DNA from: Sphagnum magellanicum
Lineage: Eukaryota; Streptophyta; Sphagnopsida; Sphagnales; Sphagnaceae
Assembly (NCBI GenBank): GCA_021904315.1
Contig: CM038917.1
Coordinates: forward strand, 11,206,041-11,270,040
DNA length: 64,000 bases
Direction of reading: 5' to 3'
The notes beneath the pieces were generated by a model that saw nothing but the letters and a program-made list of their open reading frames with translations, was not told the origin of the DNA and ran no database searches. The position numbers and the translations under genes were made by a program. Positions 49,857 to 62,571 of the stretch are shown in pieces (within the stretch, counting starts at the first letter, position 1; every line of letters starts with the position of its first letter).

Positions 49857-49863
49857 TATAAAA
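49857..49863 (+). promoter_or_regulatory. TATA box of the 93-residue repeat protein gene
   Basis: 'tataaaa' in an otherwise GC-rich front (49766-49930). It would place the transcription start near 49890 and give a leader of about 310 nt. That leader may be spliced: 'gcttttcag' near 50070 looks like an acceptor. Confidence 0.65.
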
Positions 49864-50202
49864 CCTTCAAAGCCTCGCTCCCAGCGGCACTCATCTCTGC
49901 AAGCAAGAATTCGAAGCTCGTCCCGGCGGTGTTCTTTCTCTCTCGTTATATATCTGCACACAGCTTCCTGCTCAGTGTGTCTCTCTGGATTTTTTCTGTT
50001 GTGTATCCTGTTGCGCTTTCGCTAGTGTTTTTTTTTGTTTTTCTTTCTTTTAGGGTTGGTTGCTTTTCAGGATCTGAGAAGACCACAAATTTGCGCGCAA
50101 GAGAGTGAGGTTTGCTGGTTTCAGTTTTGTTTGCTCCTGTCGAATCAGAGGAGCGAGGCGAGATCTTACAAAGCAAGGGAGGTAGGTGGGATTGCGGAAG
50201 GA

Positions 50203-50484
50203 ATGGGGAAAAGTTCAGGCACCGCGACGACGACCAACGCCTCATGGACGTTCGAAATTGCTCCGCCTCATATTATTACTGTAGAGAGGACGTCGCCGAA
50301 GCAGAGATCACTTGAGACGATTCTAGAGAACATCTCAGCCATGGCACTATGGTTGGAAACTGCGCCGCCTGAGCTCATTACGGTGGACAGGGGGTATTCA
50401 ACAAGGGCAAGCAGCACTCTTGATACCATAGCCGAGGAGAACATGTCGACGAGCATAGCAGCAGGAGGAGGACACATGCTGTAG
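50203..50484 (+). CDS. small protein with two APPxxITVxR...LxTIxE repeats
   Basis: A single uninterrupted frame of 93 residues starts at the only ATG in an open stretch that reaches back to 50035. The protein is two copies of one motif. Repeat 1 (about 17-43) has 'FEIAPPHIITVER' then 'SLETILEN', and repeat 2 (about 51-79) has 'LETAPPELITVDR' then 'STLDTIAEE'. There is no signal peptide, membrane segment or known catalytic motif; the tail is Ala/Gly-rich. Short plant proteins with an APP...LDTI-type motif exist in my memory, but I cannot name a family or role. In favour of a real gene: TATA box, GC-rich front, coding-like composition and the internal duplication. Against: short length and no check of homology. 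A further 3' exon is possible. Confidence 0.65.
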   Translation: MGKSSGTATTTNASWTFEIAPPHIITVERTSPKQRSLETILENISAMALWLETAPPELITVDRGYSTRASSTLDTIAEENMSTSIAAGGGHML

Positions 50485-51100
50485 CAGGCTACTTCTGAAG
50501 CCGCCGCCGCTGCTGACGTTTTGAGACCTCTGAGCTCCAACTGGGAGAACACAACCAATTCTGGACTTGCACCAGGGTTTGCGCTTGCAATTGACGCTGG
50601 CAGCAGCATACATAAGCAAGGTTGTTTGCTCTTGCTCTTATTGTTGATACAGGGAGCTTTCTCATGTTGATCCGATGGAGTTTCTGGATCTGGACAGCAG
50701 TGCTCAGTGTGGCAAGGATTCCTAGAAGTAGGAGACAGGAGCGAATCAAAGTCAAAGGGACTGCAGAAATCCTATCACTACCGTCAAGGACAGAACTGAA
50801 GCCAAAGGGATTCAGAAATCCTATCACTGTCATCAAGGACAGAACGCAGCAGTTCGGAAATGGAATTTTCGAGCATGGACAATGGCACTCTCATGCATGC
50901 ATAATGCTCTCATCTGTCAAGGAAAAAGCATGCTCTGTTGAGAAGCAATCATATGATACAGAAAAGAAAAAATTTCTGCTTGCATTCTGTTGTAGACATA
51001 GGTATTCAGATGTGCAGTTGCAAATCTTCTTTTATGGTGGAATTTGACTGGTTTTTTGGGCAATTAGCAAACCCCAGTAGTGATCTCAGATCATTATGCA
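50485..51100 (+). other. probable 3' UTR or intron of the repeat-protein gene
   Basis: GC content stays above that of the flanking repeats. It contains a 50-bp tandem duplication (50752-50850). No second coding exon is recognised. Confidence 0.4.
50752..50850 (+). repeat. 50-bp tandem duplication
   Basis: Units start near 50754 and 50804, sharing 'aaaggga', 'cagaaatcctatcact' and 'tcaaggacagaac'. The copies are close in sequence. Confidence 0.85.
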
Positions 51101-51209
51101 AAGTGTATAATAGACACATACAGGTTGGTGACCTTTAGATCACCTTTTGTAATGTAAATGACAGAGGAGACTCTTCTCTTGAAATCCAACTTTGGTTCAT
51201 CTGAATATC

Positions 51210-51320
51210 TGTCACATGGTTTGTATTGAATTTTTGAATCTGTGATTTCTGTGCATTGAATTGTTGAATTTTTGGTTGTTGTGAATTGAATAGTTGGATT
51301 TGTGATTGTTGTCTTCTGTT
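51210..51320 (+). repeat. short degenerate tandem repeats
   Basis: Repeated 'tgaattgttgaatttt' and 'gaattgaatagttggatt' type units of about 20-40 bp, T/G-rich on the plus strand. Confidence 0.6.
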
Positions 51321-51628
51321 GGGTTTCTCCATCTCCTATTATTTGAAAGGTTGTAGATGTTGCTGCTGTTGGTTTGTACCACTGCTCTCAGTTTTCTTTT
51401 GTGTTTTGGATTCAGTTTTTTTTTAACTTTTTAATTTTTTTAAAAAAAAATCCAGTGTCCTTGCTGAAGATTGGGTTTCCTTGTCGTCATGCTTTGCTCT
51501 GATATGTATCTGATAAGTTTTGTCGAATCTGATTCAAGCTCTACAAGGATTACTATGGTTGTCATATCTCCCCAATTCTATTTAGGTGGTGAATCTGAAT
51601 TCAATTCTAAATGTATGGAGACAAGTGA

Positions 51629-51905
51629 ATTTGCTTCATGAATTGCTACTGTTTTGAGGCAATGGGTGAAGTTGCAATTCCAAGGGCAGTAAAAGTTTTC
51701 TTCACGGATTGCTGCTGTTTCAGGCAATGGGTGAAGTTGCATTTCCAAGAGCAGTAGGAGACATTTCTTTCTTAATGAATTTGCTGCTGTTTTGAGGCAA
51801 GGGGTGAAGTTGCAATCCAACAGCAGTAGGAGAAGTTCAAATCTCTTCATGAACTGCTGCTGTTTTGAGGCACTGGGTTTAAGTTACATTTCCAAGAGCA
51901 TTGAC
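51629..51905 (+). repeat. about 70-bp minisatellite, 4 copies
   Basis: Anchor 'gct(a/g)ctgtttt' at 51644, 51711, 51783 and 51855 (spacings 67, 72 and 72). Each unit includes 'gaggca', 'gggtgaagttgca' or a variant, and 'ccaa.agcagta'. The open frame across it on the minus strand is a by-product. Confidence 0.88.
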
Positions 51906-54789
51906 TACCCTACTGCCATAGCAATGACAAGTATTTTGCATACAAAACTAAAAGGAGAGTTGTGAAACTGAAACAAACTAAACCCCTTTTGTTATCTCAA
52001 ATGGTGAGGAGCATTCCTACAAATTACCAAGCCATAGATTGAAACAGTAGTGGTAGGAAAATAATTCAGTGTAGCTAAGCTCTCTTGTCACGTCACACCA
52101 GTTTTGGTCCTTATGTTTAAGCTTTTTCTATGTGATGAATGATTTTGTGAAACATTCAAACCACATCAATCTTTGTACAAGTGGTCTTGTCTACCGTAAT
52201 TGTGGCTAGTACTCTATAATTCTCCACATTTATCAATGGGTGAGTCACCATAAAAGCTTTTTGAGGAATTACATCAACTAAATTGTACAACCAAGATAAG
52301 CCAACAACAAGATTTGGCATCAAGGTGCATCCCCCAACTTGCCAGCCCCACCCTTCAGGCCCAAAGAAAGCAAGTAAAGGATTGTTACTAGTGGGGAGTG
52401 GAGAACTTTAATAGCCTTTGATAACAACATAGCCACTCACTCTTATCAATAACTCATGTTGGATGCCTGGGCTTTGCCCTTGCAAATTCCAATGATGAAA
52501 TATATCAGAGCTAGTATGAGGGAGGTTTTGCATAATCTATTGTACGGTGTCCAACTTACAATTTCACATCATTAACCTTTTCATATTTGCTTTTTCATAT
52601 CGTCAAATTCAATGTCTTTGTCCTTGTGAGGAACACTATCGAATTTAAGTTTTTGTATTTTTTTTTCAAAATTTTCAAAAATGGTTTTTTGTTTTGATGT
52701 GTTCATACCAATGTTTTGTTGTATATTCTCTGCCTTGTGGAAGCAATACATTTTCACCGATAAAACACATTTTGCATCAAATTTTTTTCTCACTAGAGAA
52801 TTCACACAAAAATAGCAAAACTTTGCCACCAAAAAATACAACAGGTTCATAGATGTTCATATTTGTTGCCCAATGTTCTTTTCAAGTTGGAAATGAATAT
52901 TTTCAACACCAAAATTCAATCAAGAAAAAGTCTTCCTATAAAAAATTTTAATTGATTACAATTTCTAGAACCAAACATTTCTTGGAACATTTATTCTTCC
53001 CAAAACAATTATAAATTTTAGATGATTTTGTAAGGTGAAATTTTGTGCATTAAACATTTTGAGGTTTATTTTCAACATTGGAATTTGACATTTGGAGTGG
53101 CCATTTAATAATGGTTAGGTTTGTTAATGTCATTTGATATGAATTTTAAAAAGAATGTTTAAGTCAAATCCTTCTTTGAGATAAATAAATTGATTGGGCA
53201 AAAAACAATTGTTAATTGTTTTGAACATTTCCCAAAATGTTTCCATGTTCATTAGATGACACCATGCTTCCTCAAAGTTGGATTTTATTTTGACATATCA
53301 TGTGAAAGGTTGCTAGGATATTTGTGATGCATTAAGGTTGGCAAAACTTGTAATGTGATCAAATTTTTGAATGATTTATGTGTATTTTTTGCAAATACTC
53401 AAAAACAAAAAAAAAATTTTGTGATTGTACACATTCTTGATATATATTGTTTCATTTAAATATAATCATAGTGCAAATCATATCACATGTTCTTTTATTC
53501 TAACAATCACGTCCTTACTTAGTCATGTATTGCTTCATTTAATCAATCACATCACTAACTGAATTATTAATTATGTAAGTTACCATATGATCCAATCATA
53601 TTATTTCATTCAAACAATCACATCTTCACTTTGTCATATATTGCTCCATTCAATTGAAAACATCATCACATGTATTGTTTCTCACTTACTCAATCATATT
53701 GTCACTTGAGTTATTAATTTGTAATCTTGCATCCAATCTTGCATCCGCAGTTCTTCATTCAATCAACCATATTATAGGTATCATTTTTTAATAAAACTAA
53801 AATTCCCCTTGATGATGAACAAGACAAAAGGATAAACACAAAAAATTCAATTTATAGCCATGGTTAATTGTAAATTGAGTTGCCAAAAATAATATTGTTG
53901 CAATGGGTAAAAGATTGTGACATGCAATGCACATCATCACAATATGAAAGGGACATATGTATGCAATGTTCTATATCAAAAGCATAACAATAACATGCCA
54001 ATATCCTAGTGGTGGCATGCTAGGGTATTTAGTATTTACCCTACCCTGCATGTATGACATGGTGAGTGTGAATGGAGTTCACACACTTTCTCAGCTGGAA
54101 AGCTGTGGTGGTGGTTGTCCTTAGCAAAAAGGTAGAAAAAGACAAAAATTGTTGTCTTTTTTGCACTTGGATTTTGAGAAGTTATCAAGTTCACATAATT
54201 TTTTACAATTCCTCGAAAAATAAATTAATAATTAATTAATTAATTAATTAATAAAGGAAAAAACTCTCAAGTGAGAGATTGCAATTGTCTCTTGACTTTT
54301 AACTCTTAAGGGAAATACACAATTTTCCTTCTTGTTTTTTTCAAAAGCTCGATCGGAATTTTGTCAACCAAGCAACACAAAACAAACAAGGTGCATGCAC
54401 TTACTTGAAACCCGGGAACCTAGTCCAGATGAAAACTGCGGATGAATGGATGGATGGATGCATAATAAACAACCAATCTACAAATGTTGGTCATCCATGA
54501 AGGCATGGTATTATGAAATTTGATTATGGCTAGGGGTAGATTGCCACATCCAACCCCACCGATACCTTGATACCTTGAGGCCATTTCCTCCCAACCCCAT
54601 GACACCCATGATGAGGACCCCAAGCCACTATGTCCCAAAGAGGCCATGAAATGAATGGGCGTAAGGAATATTAAAACAGAATATTCCTTGTCCGAGGGTC
54701 CCATGAGAGGGAATATGGGCTTGGGCTTTGGGCCAAACCCCATAAGATTCCCTTGAACAGCAGCCTTGGACATCTTGCAAACCTTGCTA
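51906..54789. other. long AT-rich region, no gene seen
   Basis: No recognised coding or RNA gene. At 53440-53700 there are degenerate repeats around 'tcattyaaycaatcacatc', and a (TTAA)n run lies at about 54222-54253. Open frames here are short and without family resemblance. Confidence 0.4.
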
Positions 54790-55030
54790 AAGTCATGTCC
54801 TACTAGGGCACCATACTGGATGGATGATGATGATGTGTGGATAGGATACACTTTTTCATTGTGTACTAACCATCTGCATGCATCCAACTCCCTAGTAGCC
54901 CCCAAGTGACATACCTACTTTCTATACTAACCACTTACACCCCCTTATCTGCCTCCCTATCATACTTTACCCACTCACATAGATGGGTGGTTACCTAGGT
55001 ATATGGGACGGGGAAGTAGGAGAGTTACTA
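54790..55030 (-). repeat. GTAGGTAAGTAGG family copy
   Basis: On the minus strand it has 'gatggttagtacacaatg', 'gtatcctatccacacatc' and 'catccatccagtatggtg'. The same series occurs forward at 56680-56780 and in weaker form at 24360-24420. Short protein-like similarity between frames here and at 56669-56800 only reflects the shared DNA repeat. Confidence 0.55.
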
Positions 55031-56004
55031 AGGTGGAACCATGGTAACTTAGTTGTGGATTACATGGGTTTCCAATAAATGGTGCACAAGGTGGGTGTGG
55101 TGTGGTGTGGTGTCGAGTCACATAATTCATAAAAGGATACACACAATTTATCACACAAGAGAAATGGACAACAATCTATCTACTCACATAATAAACGTTT
55201 TTCAGCTTCCGTAACGATTGGGCGTCCTATTCAAACACTTATTTTTCAAGCGTTTTCCGAGGTGGAAAGGCCAGCCATCTCCCAATCTTACTATTGGTAG
55301 GGTCCAAATTTTCACACATTATGTGAATCGAAGGTGGAGAACACACTTGAGATGTAAATCTACAGTGTGGAAAACTCTGGAACATGCCCTGGAAGAACCC
55401 ATTATCACCTATCAGCATGTCCGTGATTGGAACAGGCTGTAGCAAGCTCATTCCATAATACAATAATATCCTGGGGTATTTTCTACAATTGTTTGCTCGA
55501 GTCCAAGGGACAAAAGAGACTTGGAAGGAGAGTTCTCTTGATCATAACCTTTTTTAATTTTCTTTTTAAGGGGATGTATATGGAATCTAGATTAATCTAA
55601 TTTTATTTATTATTTATTAATCTAGATGTACCTATTTATGATGCTTTTAAAATAATAAAATAACTGGAAACGTTGAGTTTCCCATCACCAAGTTTCTTTT
55701 CAGATAAGTTAAGCCTTGCTGAATGGCAGCCCTAAAATACCCCTTTTTTAAAAGGGCTTTTTTAGATGACAAGGCGCAGAAAAACACTGTGAAACTGCTT
55801 GGGGCTTGGAAAAATGCACGTGTTATCAGGGCCCTCCTAGAGCGCCAGGAAATGACTCTCTCTCAGCAATAAATGATTGTTTCTCATTGGCCAACTACAA
55901 TGAATGATTAGCCCAGGTGGTTAGCCCAGGTGGTGAGACTTAAATAGTCTCTTACTTTGTACAGTCCATCCTTTCAGGTTGATGGATGGGGGGACATGGC
56001 TCTT
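55031..56004. other. intergenic repeat DNA
   Basis: 55210-55440 resembles 57510-57670 in part ('gcgttttccgaggtgg' against 'gctttttccgagatggga', and 'ccctggaagaacccattatc' against 'ccctggtagaacccattacg'). They look like two copies of an unidentified element. Confidence 0.45.
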
Positions 56005-56280
56005 TTTTAAGGATTTTGTGATGTAGCCAAAGTGACGATCGTTCAGAAAATAGTTTAGCCAAATTTGGTTATATAATAGATATGAAAGTAGAAGGAAAAA
56101 AAAAACAGAATCCTTTTATATTCTTGGCTACCTGCTGGAAATTATCATAAAAATCTGGAGATTTGAAAAATGATTCTTCAATGATAATCTGGCGAATTTG
56201 GATGATTTCCTCCATGAAAAATCCTTTGTATAGGTCGAAATCATATTTTTCAGGTCAAAATTTGGCAAAAATTTGAGGAC
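56005..56280 (-). repeat. AGCCA/TGGC family copy (reverse orientation)
   Basis: 'gtagccaaagtgacgatcg' and 'tttagccaaatttggttata' are the reverse complement of the right end seen at 13100-13193. It is degenerate. Confidence 0.5.
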
Positions 56281-58129
56281 ATCAGGACATAAGACCCTAA
56301 AAGCTACAATCCTAGAACTCAGACCTAGGACCCTAGAACATAGAAGACCTAAACCCTTTTTAAACCTAGGACCCTAGCATTAATCTAACACTATGACCCA
56401 GACCTTGTAAAAATGCCTTTTAAGACCTGTTGGGTTTGGTTCTATTATGGGTCTAACCCCATATAAACCCTCCAAGTTCAGTTCCAAAGCCCAAGTTTCT
56501 ATAGACTTGTTGAGTCTAGTTCTTAGGCACGTTCAAATCCATGTAGACCTGAACCCAAACGGAAACTCAAAAGTTGTCAACACTAGTAACTACCAATGCA
56601 AGTGTGTACTTTTTTGTAGATAGGAAATATGAGTGATTACAATGTACTTAGGCAAAGTAGGTAGGTAGATGCATGTGGATGGTTGGTACATAAGTAACCA
56701 CTATGGTTGGCTATGGGACAAGAAAAACAATGAAGTTTTTCCTATCCACACATCATCCATCTTACATGGTGCATTGGTGGGGTGCTTGTTCATTGTGCCA
56801 CTTCTTGAGGGGAAAATATTCATCTCAAGGACTCTCGGATACATCACCCTAAAACTTGTGCTCAAACTTATGCTCAAAAACCTAGAGAGAGAAAACAATT
56901 TGTTGCACATTCCAAGTCTATAATGGACTTGCCAAGGGCCTTACTAGGATACGGAATGGCCATTAGGACAGTCCCACTCTACGGTGCATTCTAACGTCCA
57001 TATGGGTGCATTCTAATGTCCATATGGGGCTCATGGAGGGGCAATTTGCCAGGATATGGAATGGCATTGAGGACGGCCTGCACTGAAGTGTGCATTCTAG
57101 GTCCATAATCAGCTCACCGAAGAGATTGTTACGACTGGGAATGACACTAAGGAAGGCCCATTCCAAAGTGCATTCAGGGCTTTCACCTATCTTGAAAAAT
57201 TTTAAGTTTTTTCCGTAATACCTAGTGGGTAACACACAGAGAAAAAAACAATTATTTTTTCAGACAAGTTTTCACATGGGTACTGCCCTCCAAGGAGGGT
57301 GCTTCCAAAGTAAGTGCCCCTCAGATTCGCCTTGGGAAGGTGATTACGTCAAGAAAACCCTCACTCCTGGGGTGTTACCTTACACATGATAGACTCAACC
57401 AGGGGCTTGCAACAGCTCGGAATGCACCCTAGTCTGTTCACGATTCCTCCGACCCAAATTAATTACAATTATGTAATGAGTTTGGGGGGCAAGGGGGACA
57501 TCTTGTGTCCTCGATGAGGCACTTCTTTAGGCTTTTTCCGAGATGGGACATGCAGGTATATGGCCTGTTATACTCGGAATGTGAACCAAAGATGTAAAGC
57601 AATAGTGAGGGAAGAATTGAATATGCTTTGGAATAGGCCCTGGTAGAACCCATTACGGCCTAACAAAACAACAAGTCACTCCTCGTACTTAGACTGAACC
57701 AACACTCACCAATGCACCATGAAAGAAGCTAAGTGATTACCCAACAATTTGTTGAGTTTTAGTTCCCAACTAACCATGATCATGAACTCAATTGTTGTTT
57801 TACTTATTACCTATGTATAAATCATCTACTTACAGGACCTACTTCTTACATAATGGGTTATCAAGATGAAATCGACTTTTGTCTTAGATAAGGTTCATAC
57901 ACAACTAAATGTCATGCCACATTCAACAATGGTATAGAAGGCAAAATCTCGTAATGGTGATTAGTGAAAAAGATTATTGGGATGCATTTATGATTACCAC
58001 ATTAAAGCAAAGTGTGTGAGAGGTTTACTTACATTCAATGACACGTCCTTAAGCTTAGCAAATGGTATTGGGGTAAGTATTTTGTCAATTCCTCGTTTTG
58101 TACTAGAATGCAACTTAAAGCACATTCTC
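56281..58129. other. intergenic repeat DNA
   Basis: It includes the forward GTAGGTAAGTAGG family copy at about 56610-56800 and local duplications at 56990-57200 ('gtgcattctaacgtccatat' recurs). No gene is seen. Confidence 0.4.
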
Positions 58130-58920
58130 AAGTTCTACACATTTGCAAACTAAGAGATGTATGGGAGCTTGAAAATGGTACGTGGAGGAGGGTGCTAATG
58201 TGAGTTCATAAGTAAGTTAAAATGCATAAACCAAACAACAAATTGATTAACATAAGTCCAAGTCAAGTGATGATAAGACCTAATCATGGGTAACCTAAAC
58301 TCACTTAACTCACATGGCCCAACTTTTGAAAGGTTCCATAACATTTTTCTCACTATAATAAATTCTATAATTGGTGATGGGGATTATATTGAAATGGTTT
58401 AAATTTGAGGGTCTACCAAAAATTATTAGATTATGAATCCTATTATTTTGCAAGTTCAAAATTCATGCATAGAAGTTTTGATTAAGAAGTTTCAATGAAT
58501 GAAGTTGTTACTTTTGAAAAGGTATTTCCAACTTTGTATTGCACACTTTAATTATAATTTTTTTGATTTTATTATTAAGTTTTAATGGTTGAAAGTAAAA
58601 CTATTAATTTGATTTCCGACCTTTCTTTTGGTTATAAGTTCAACTTCAAGTCTTTAAATTAAAAATGTAAGCCCACATTTAATAATTATGTTTCGAAACC
58701 TTTTTAAGGTATAAAGAAGGTTGATTTGGACAAGGTCTACACTTTTTGTCCCAAGATTCAAGACACTTTGGGATTTCAATTCCCAAAATGTCCATTTGGG
58801 AATGCTTGGGACTCACCGCTTTTGCCTTCTCCCACACTTGTTGAAGGCTCCACAAATCCCAAGATATTATCTTGACCGACAAACCATGAACCCAGGGCTG
58901 TTACAGGGACATTGAACTTA
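58130..58920 (-). mobile_element. diverged LTR fragment, copy D
   Basis: 'gacctttcttttggttataa' and 'caagtctttaaatt' align with 'gacccttcttttggccataa' and 'taagtatttcaaatg' in LTR copy B, and 'aaaccaaacaacaaattgat' with 'aaactaaacaacaagttggt'. Order and orientation agree with copy B. It is strongly diverged, and its ends are uncertain. Confidence 0.4.
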
Positions 58921-61900
58921 GTTGGAATAAACCAATGTTGGGTAATTTTCTAATCCAACATTGAACTTTTTATGGTTTTTGGATTAGTTAAATTCGCATA
59001 TCACTAATGAAACTTACTCATTTCATCAAAGAATATCCCCTGGTTCCACCTTAGGGAATCTTAAATATTTTAAATTCACCTCATGTTTTGTGACAAGACT
59101 CAAAGGTTTTTTTAGTTTTCCATGACTAAATGCAATGGAGAAAGATGGACTACACTTGATAAGTGCATCACCAAATTTCTTTTCCTTTCATTTGTTCTTG
59201 AATGTGAACTCAAAAGGAAGATGCTTGAAATTACCACTTCATTTTACGCCTTTACTCCATTATGGCAAATGCATCAAAATTTGAACTAAACAAAGTGAGA
59301 GCCTTTTCAATGGGCAATTTTTATTTCTTGTTTCTAATCATCTTCAACTTGCATCTTGTGTTTCTTTTTTCTTTGTTTCTAAATTTTCCTCTATTCCTAT
59401 ATCAATCTCAAGGTGTTTAATTTTTTATGTAATACAAGTTTTTTTTTTTTGACTTGTGATTAATGCTCGGTACTATTTATTTGTTGTTGGCATTAATTGC
59501 AAGCTTTTCACCATGTCACTCTTCATATGGGTTAATGTGCAATCTACCCTTTTCTTTTCTCTTTTTTCAACTTGTGAGTCTTCCTTTACTACTTTTCACA
59601 TAATTCTTATATTTGTTTCACATGATTTCAATTCCTTTAGTTCTCGCTTTCAAAGAATCAACTACTTCAAATGCTAATGTAAACATGTAACTTGGACCAA
59701 GCACTAACTAGATACTTGTTGTTCCCAAGGCCTTTACAAGATATGGTAACAATAATATCATTATGACCAATAGTGCAAAATGATAACACCTTAAAATTAA
59801 TGGTCATAACCTTGTCATGCATGCTCAATACTTTTAAAAAGGTTAAAAAAGGGTTCAATTTTTAAGGTGTGCCAAAAAAATTGTCACAACAACTATTTGT
59901 ATTCCCTTTTTTTTCATATTTATTAGTCAAGTTTCACAATCAACATGGATACAAAATGAATGATATTAATGTGTTTAGATTTAAGGTGGTCTAAGTTATC
60001 ATACATCAAAACATGATCATTTCTTATTCATTAATGTTCATGAATCAAAATATAGGGCACAATTAAAGATTGCATCTAATTTGTTTTGGGTGAATTTGAA
60101 CCTCAAAATAGTTTAAAACTTGAAAACCTCACCACAAAATTTTACCATTTAAACTTTCTTCAAAGTGAATAATATTAAATTAACATGTTGATTTGAATAC
60201 AATCAATTCGTGTGATGCATAATTTGCCACAATGAAATGATCAACTAAAGGTTTTGGCCTTATGAATAAGGTGTTAGAAATGTTTCATTGTTAGCATAAC
60301 ATTAATGTTAAACAATCAAGAAAAAACATGTGGAGTAGAATCACACAAGTTTATTTTGAAGGTAATTTTAAAAGGTATATAAAAGAGGCAAATGCTTATT
60401 TCTAAGGTTGTTTTGAGAAGTTATTGCCAAATAAGTGAAGCAATTTAATCCCAAGTGTCATCTCTAGATTTTTCTTTTATTGCAAATCCATTCTTAAAAG
60501 ACCATGAGACGCAGAATGGTTCTTGAATGATATCATGTTGTTTGTTATCAAAGTTTTTCTACCACCAAAGACTATTGAACCTATTTGGTTCCATAATTTG
60601 GTATACCATGTTGATGTAGACAAGTGCAAATGCAAGTGTGCATTATCCATTGTCCTCATGGTGTAAAGAAAAAAATTAAAATCCAATTTTGATTATATTG
60701 GTTTGACAAATTTTTGAAATTTTAAATAGCAAAATTCATATGAAAAGAATGTTTTCAATCATAAGAATCCTCATTGCACTTTGTAGTTGTTGATTGCAAA
60801 TTAACCACTTTGACCAACTAATTTTGTTGACAAAAATTGGTCATGTGATTTACAAGTTGGGTGGTATAAGCTTTTTGACCTTGTAGGTGCATCCCAATCT
60901 AAACCAAAGTTGACCAAAAAAAAACTTGATGCAAAATTTGAAAATGAAATTGAATGAAAAAATTTCTTGAATTTTTTTTATCCTTTTTTATGTTTCTTTT
61001 CCTTCTAAAATGCAATATACATTTGTTGGGGGCATTTGTAGTCCCTTAGGCTTTATGTTTCTTCTTCCTTCTTGATTGTAATGTGCATTTGTTTGGGATA
61101 TTTGTAATCCCTTAAAGAGTTGTGAAACAACCTACCATTTTGGATTTGTAATATGAATGTTCATGTGAGTTGTTCCTTGTGAATTAATTGAAAGAAAGTT
61201 CGTTATATGGAGGCTTTGATGTGTAATGTAATGTGTAATGCAAATTTTGAATAACAACGATGGGATGTTATAATAATCAACAAATTGTAGACAATTTAAG
61301 TTTTTAAACTCAAAACCACCACATATACCTACTTGGTTGATTTTCTTTCAAAATATCAACCCAAAAAACCACCATTCAACATTACAAAACCCTTGTACCC
61401 AACAATTTTTTTAAAAAATTAAAAAATAAATAATAATTCAAAAAAAAAAAAAAAAACCAAACCAAACCAAACCCAACCCAACCCAAACCCAAACCCAAAC
61501 CTGGTCGGGTTTTTTTAATGGAAAAAACATGAAAAATCAACCATTGAAAATTTTAAAAACCACCCAACACTCAGATAAACCCAAGTTTATAATATTTCAT
61601 GGCAACACTCTTGAGAAAATCCACACATCTAGCCTTTCCCTTGTATGGTCACTTCGACTTTGTGACCAACTCATCTAGACTTTTTGACTTTTCGTTGCGA
61701 GGCATTCCAAAATTATTTCTTATCTATCGTTGACAAAAAATAGATAAATAAAATTGACACTACCAACTTCACCATTTGTTTTTCCTTTGGTTATCTCCCA
61801 TTTGTGCGATGATCAAAAATAATACACACCTAACCCTAAAATGGTTATTACCATTTTTTAGTTGCATACAACACATGTAATTACATAAGACAAGTTGCAA

Positions 61901-61990
61901 AAGACAATTTTTTTTCCTAGTGATATAGACCGCCTCCGTATCACTCACGACCTATGCTTGTAGTGTGGCATGACCGTGAGTCATAACATA
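58921..61990. other. long AT-rich region, no gene seen
   Basis: No recognisable coding sequence. There is a 'ccaatgttggg' terminus at 58932, a degenerate AACC/AAACCC run at 61455-61500, and a 'cacccaacact' terminus at 61563. Confidence 0.4.
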
Positions 61991-62090
61991 TACATCCAGT
62001 GGATGGATGCACTAGTGGGTGCTGGTTCACACTCAATATATACATCCAGTGAATGGATGCACTAGTGGGTGCCGGTTCACTCTGGCTGGT
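61991..62090 (+). repeat. 50-bp tandem pair related to the 6.2-kb repeat
   Basis: Units start at 61991 and 62041 with 'tacatccagtg.atggatg', 'cactagtgggtgc' and 'ggttcac'. They share the 'catccagtggatg' palindrome and the following 'gtgggtgctg' with the 79-bp units at 6211-6368. Confidence 0.8.
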
Positions 62091-62269
62091 GCTGGGTCAA
62101 ATACCTAGCACAGCAAACCTTAGAGTGAACCAGCAAACGACTAGTGTGAACTGGGCTTGCCATGTTCTGCCTTGTGGAACCTGACCCTACAGGGTCCATT
62201 CCACAAGTGAACCCACTAGTAACTAATGAGATGATGTTCATCCATGGAAGGAAGGTTCCCCCCCAACCC

Positions 62270-62400
62270 CCAAAGTCAAGCTCTATGGCAGAGGAGCTGG
62301 CTGGCAGGAGTTTCGCCTGCACGCCACTGGGTTTGAACCCAGAACCTCTTTTTCTGAGGTCCCAGGATACCAACTATGGGCTAAACCACCAGAACTTTCT
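62270..62400 (-). mobile_element. tRNA-derived SINE head
   Basis: On the minus strand an A box 'tagcccatagttgg' (62370-62383) is followed by a B box 'ggttcaaaccc' (62329-62339), with tRNA-like spacing. It does not fold as a complete tRNA and lacks a usable anticodon arm, so it is a SINE promoter rather than a gene. The body probably continues to about 62100. Confidence 0.6.
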
Positions 62401-62571
62401 CGTGTATTCAAAGTGATGACCTGCTTTAAGAAGCAGCACAAGAAATGGGTATAAACCATTTATCAAGCCACAAATCTTTTGTCATCCTTCTACCTTTTTG
62501 GTTAAATATTGAAACCAGATGTAGAAATTTGGCTATCTTTTTTTTCTCTTTTTTTTTCTTTTTTGGGAGGT

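Noticed and set aside
54420-54905. 161-residue minus-strand frame sharing 'IHTSS' and 'GALVG' with a frame at 56669-56923
   Set aside because: The similarity follows a shared non-coding DNA repeat, reading frames are otherwise unrelated, and no domain is recognisable.
62329-62383. Possible tRNA gene
   Set aside because: A and B boxes are present, but acceptor stem pairing and a proper anticodon arm are lacking; it fits a SINE head better.
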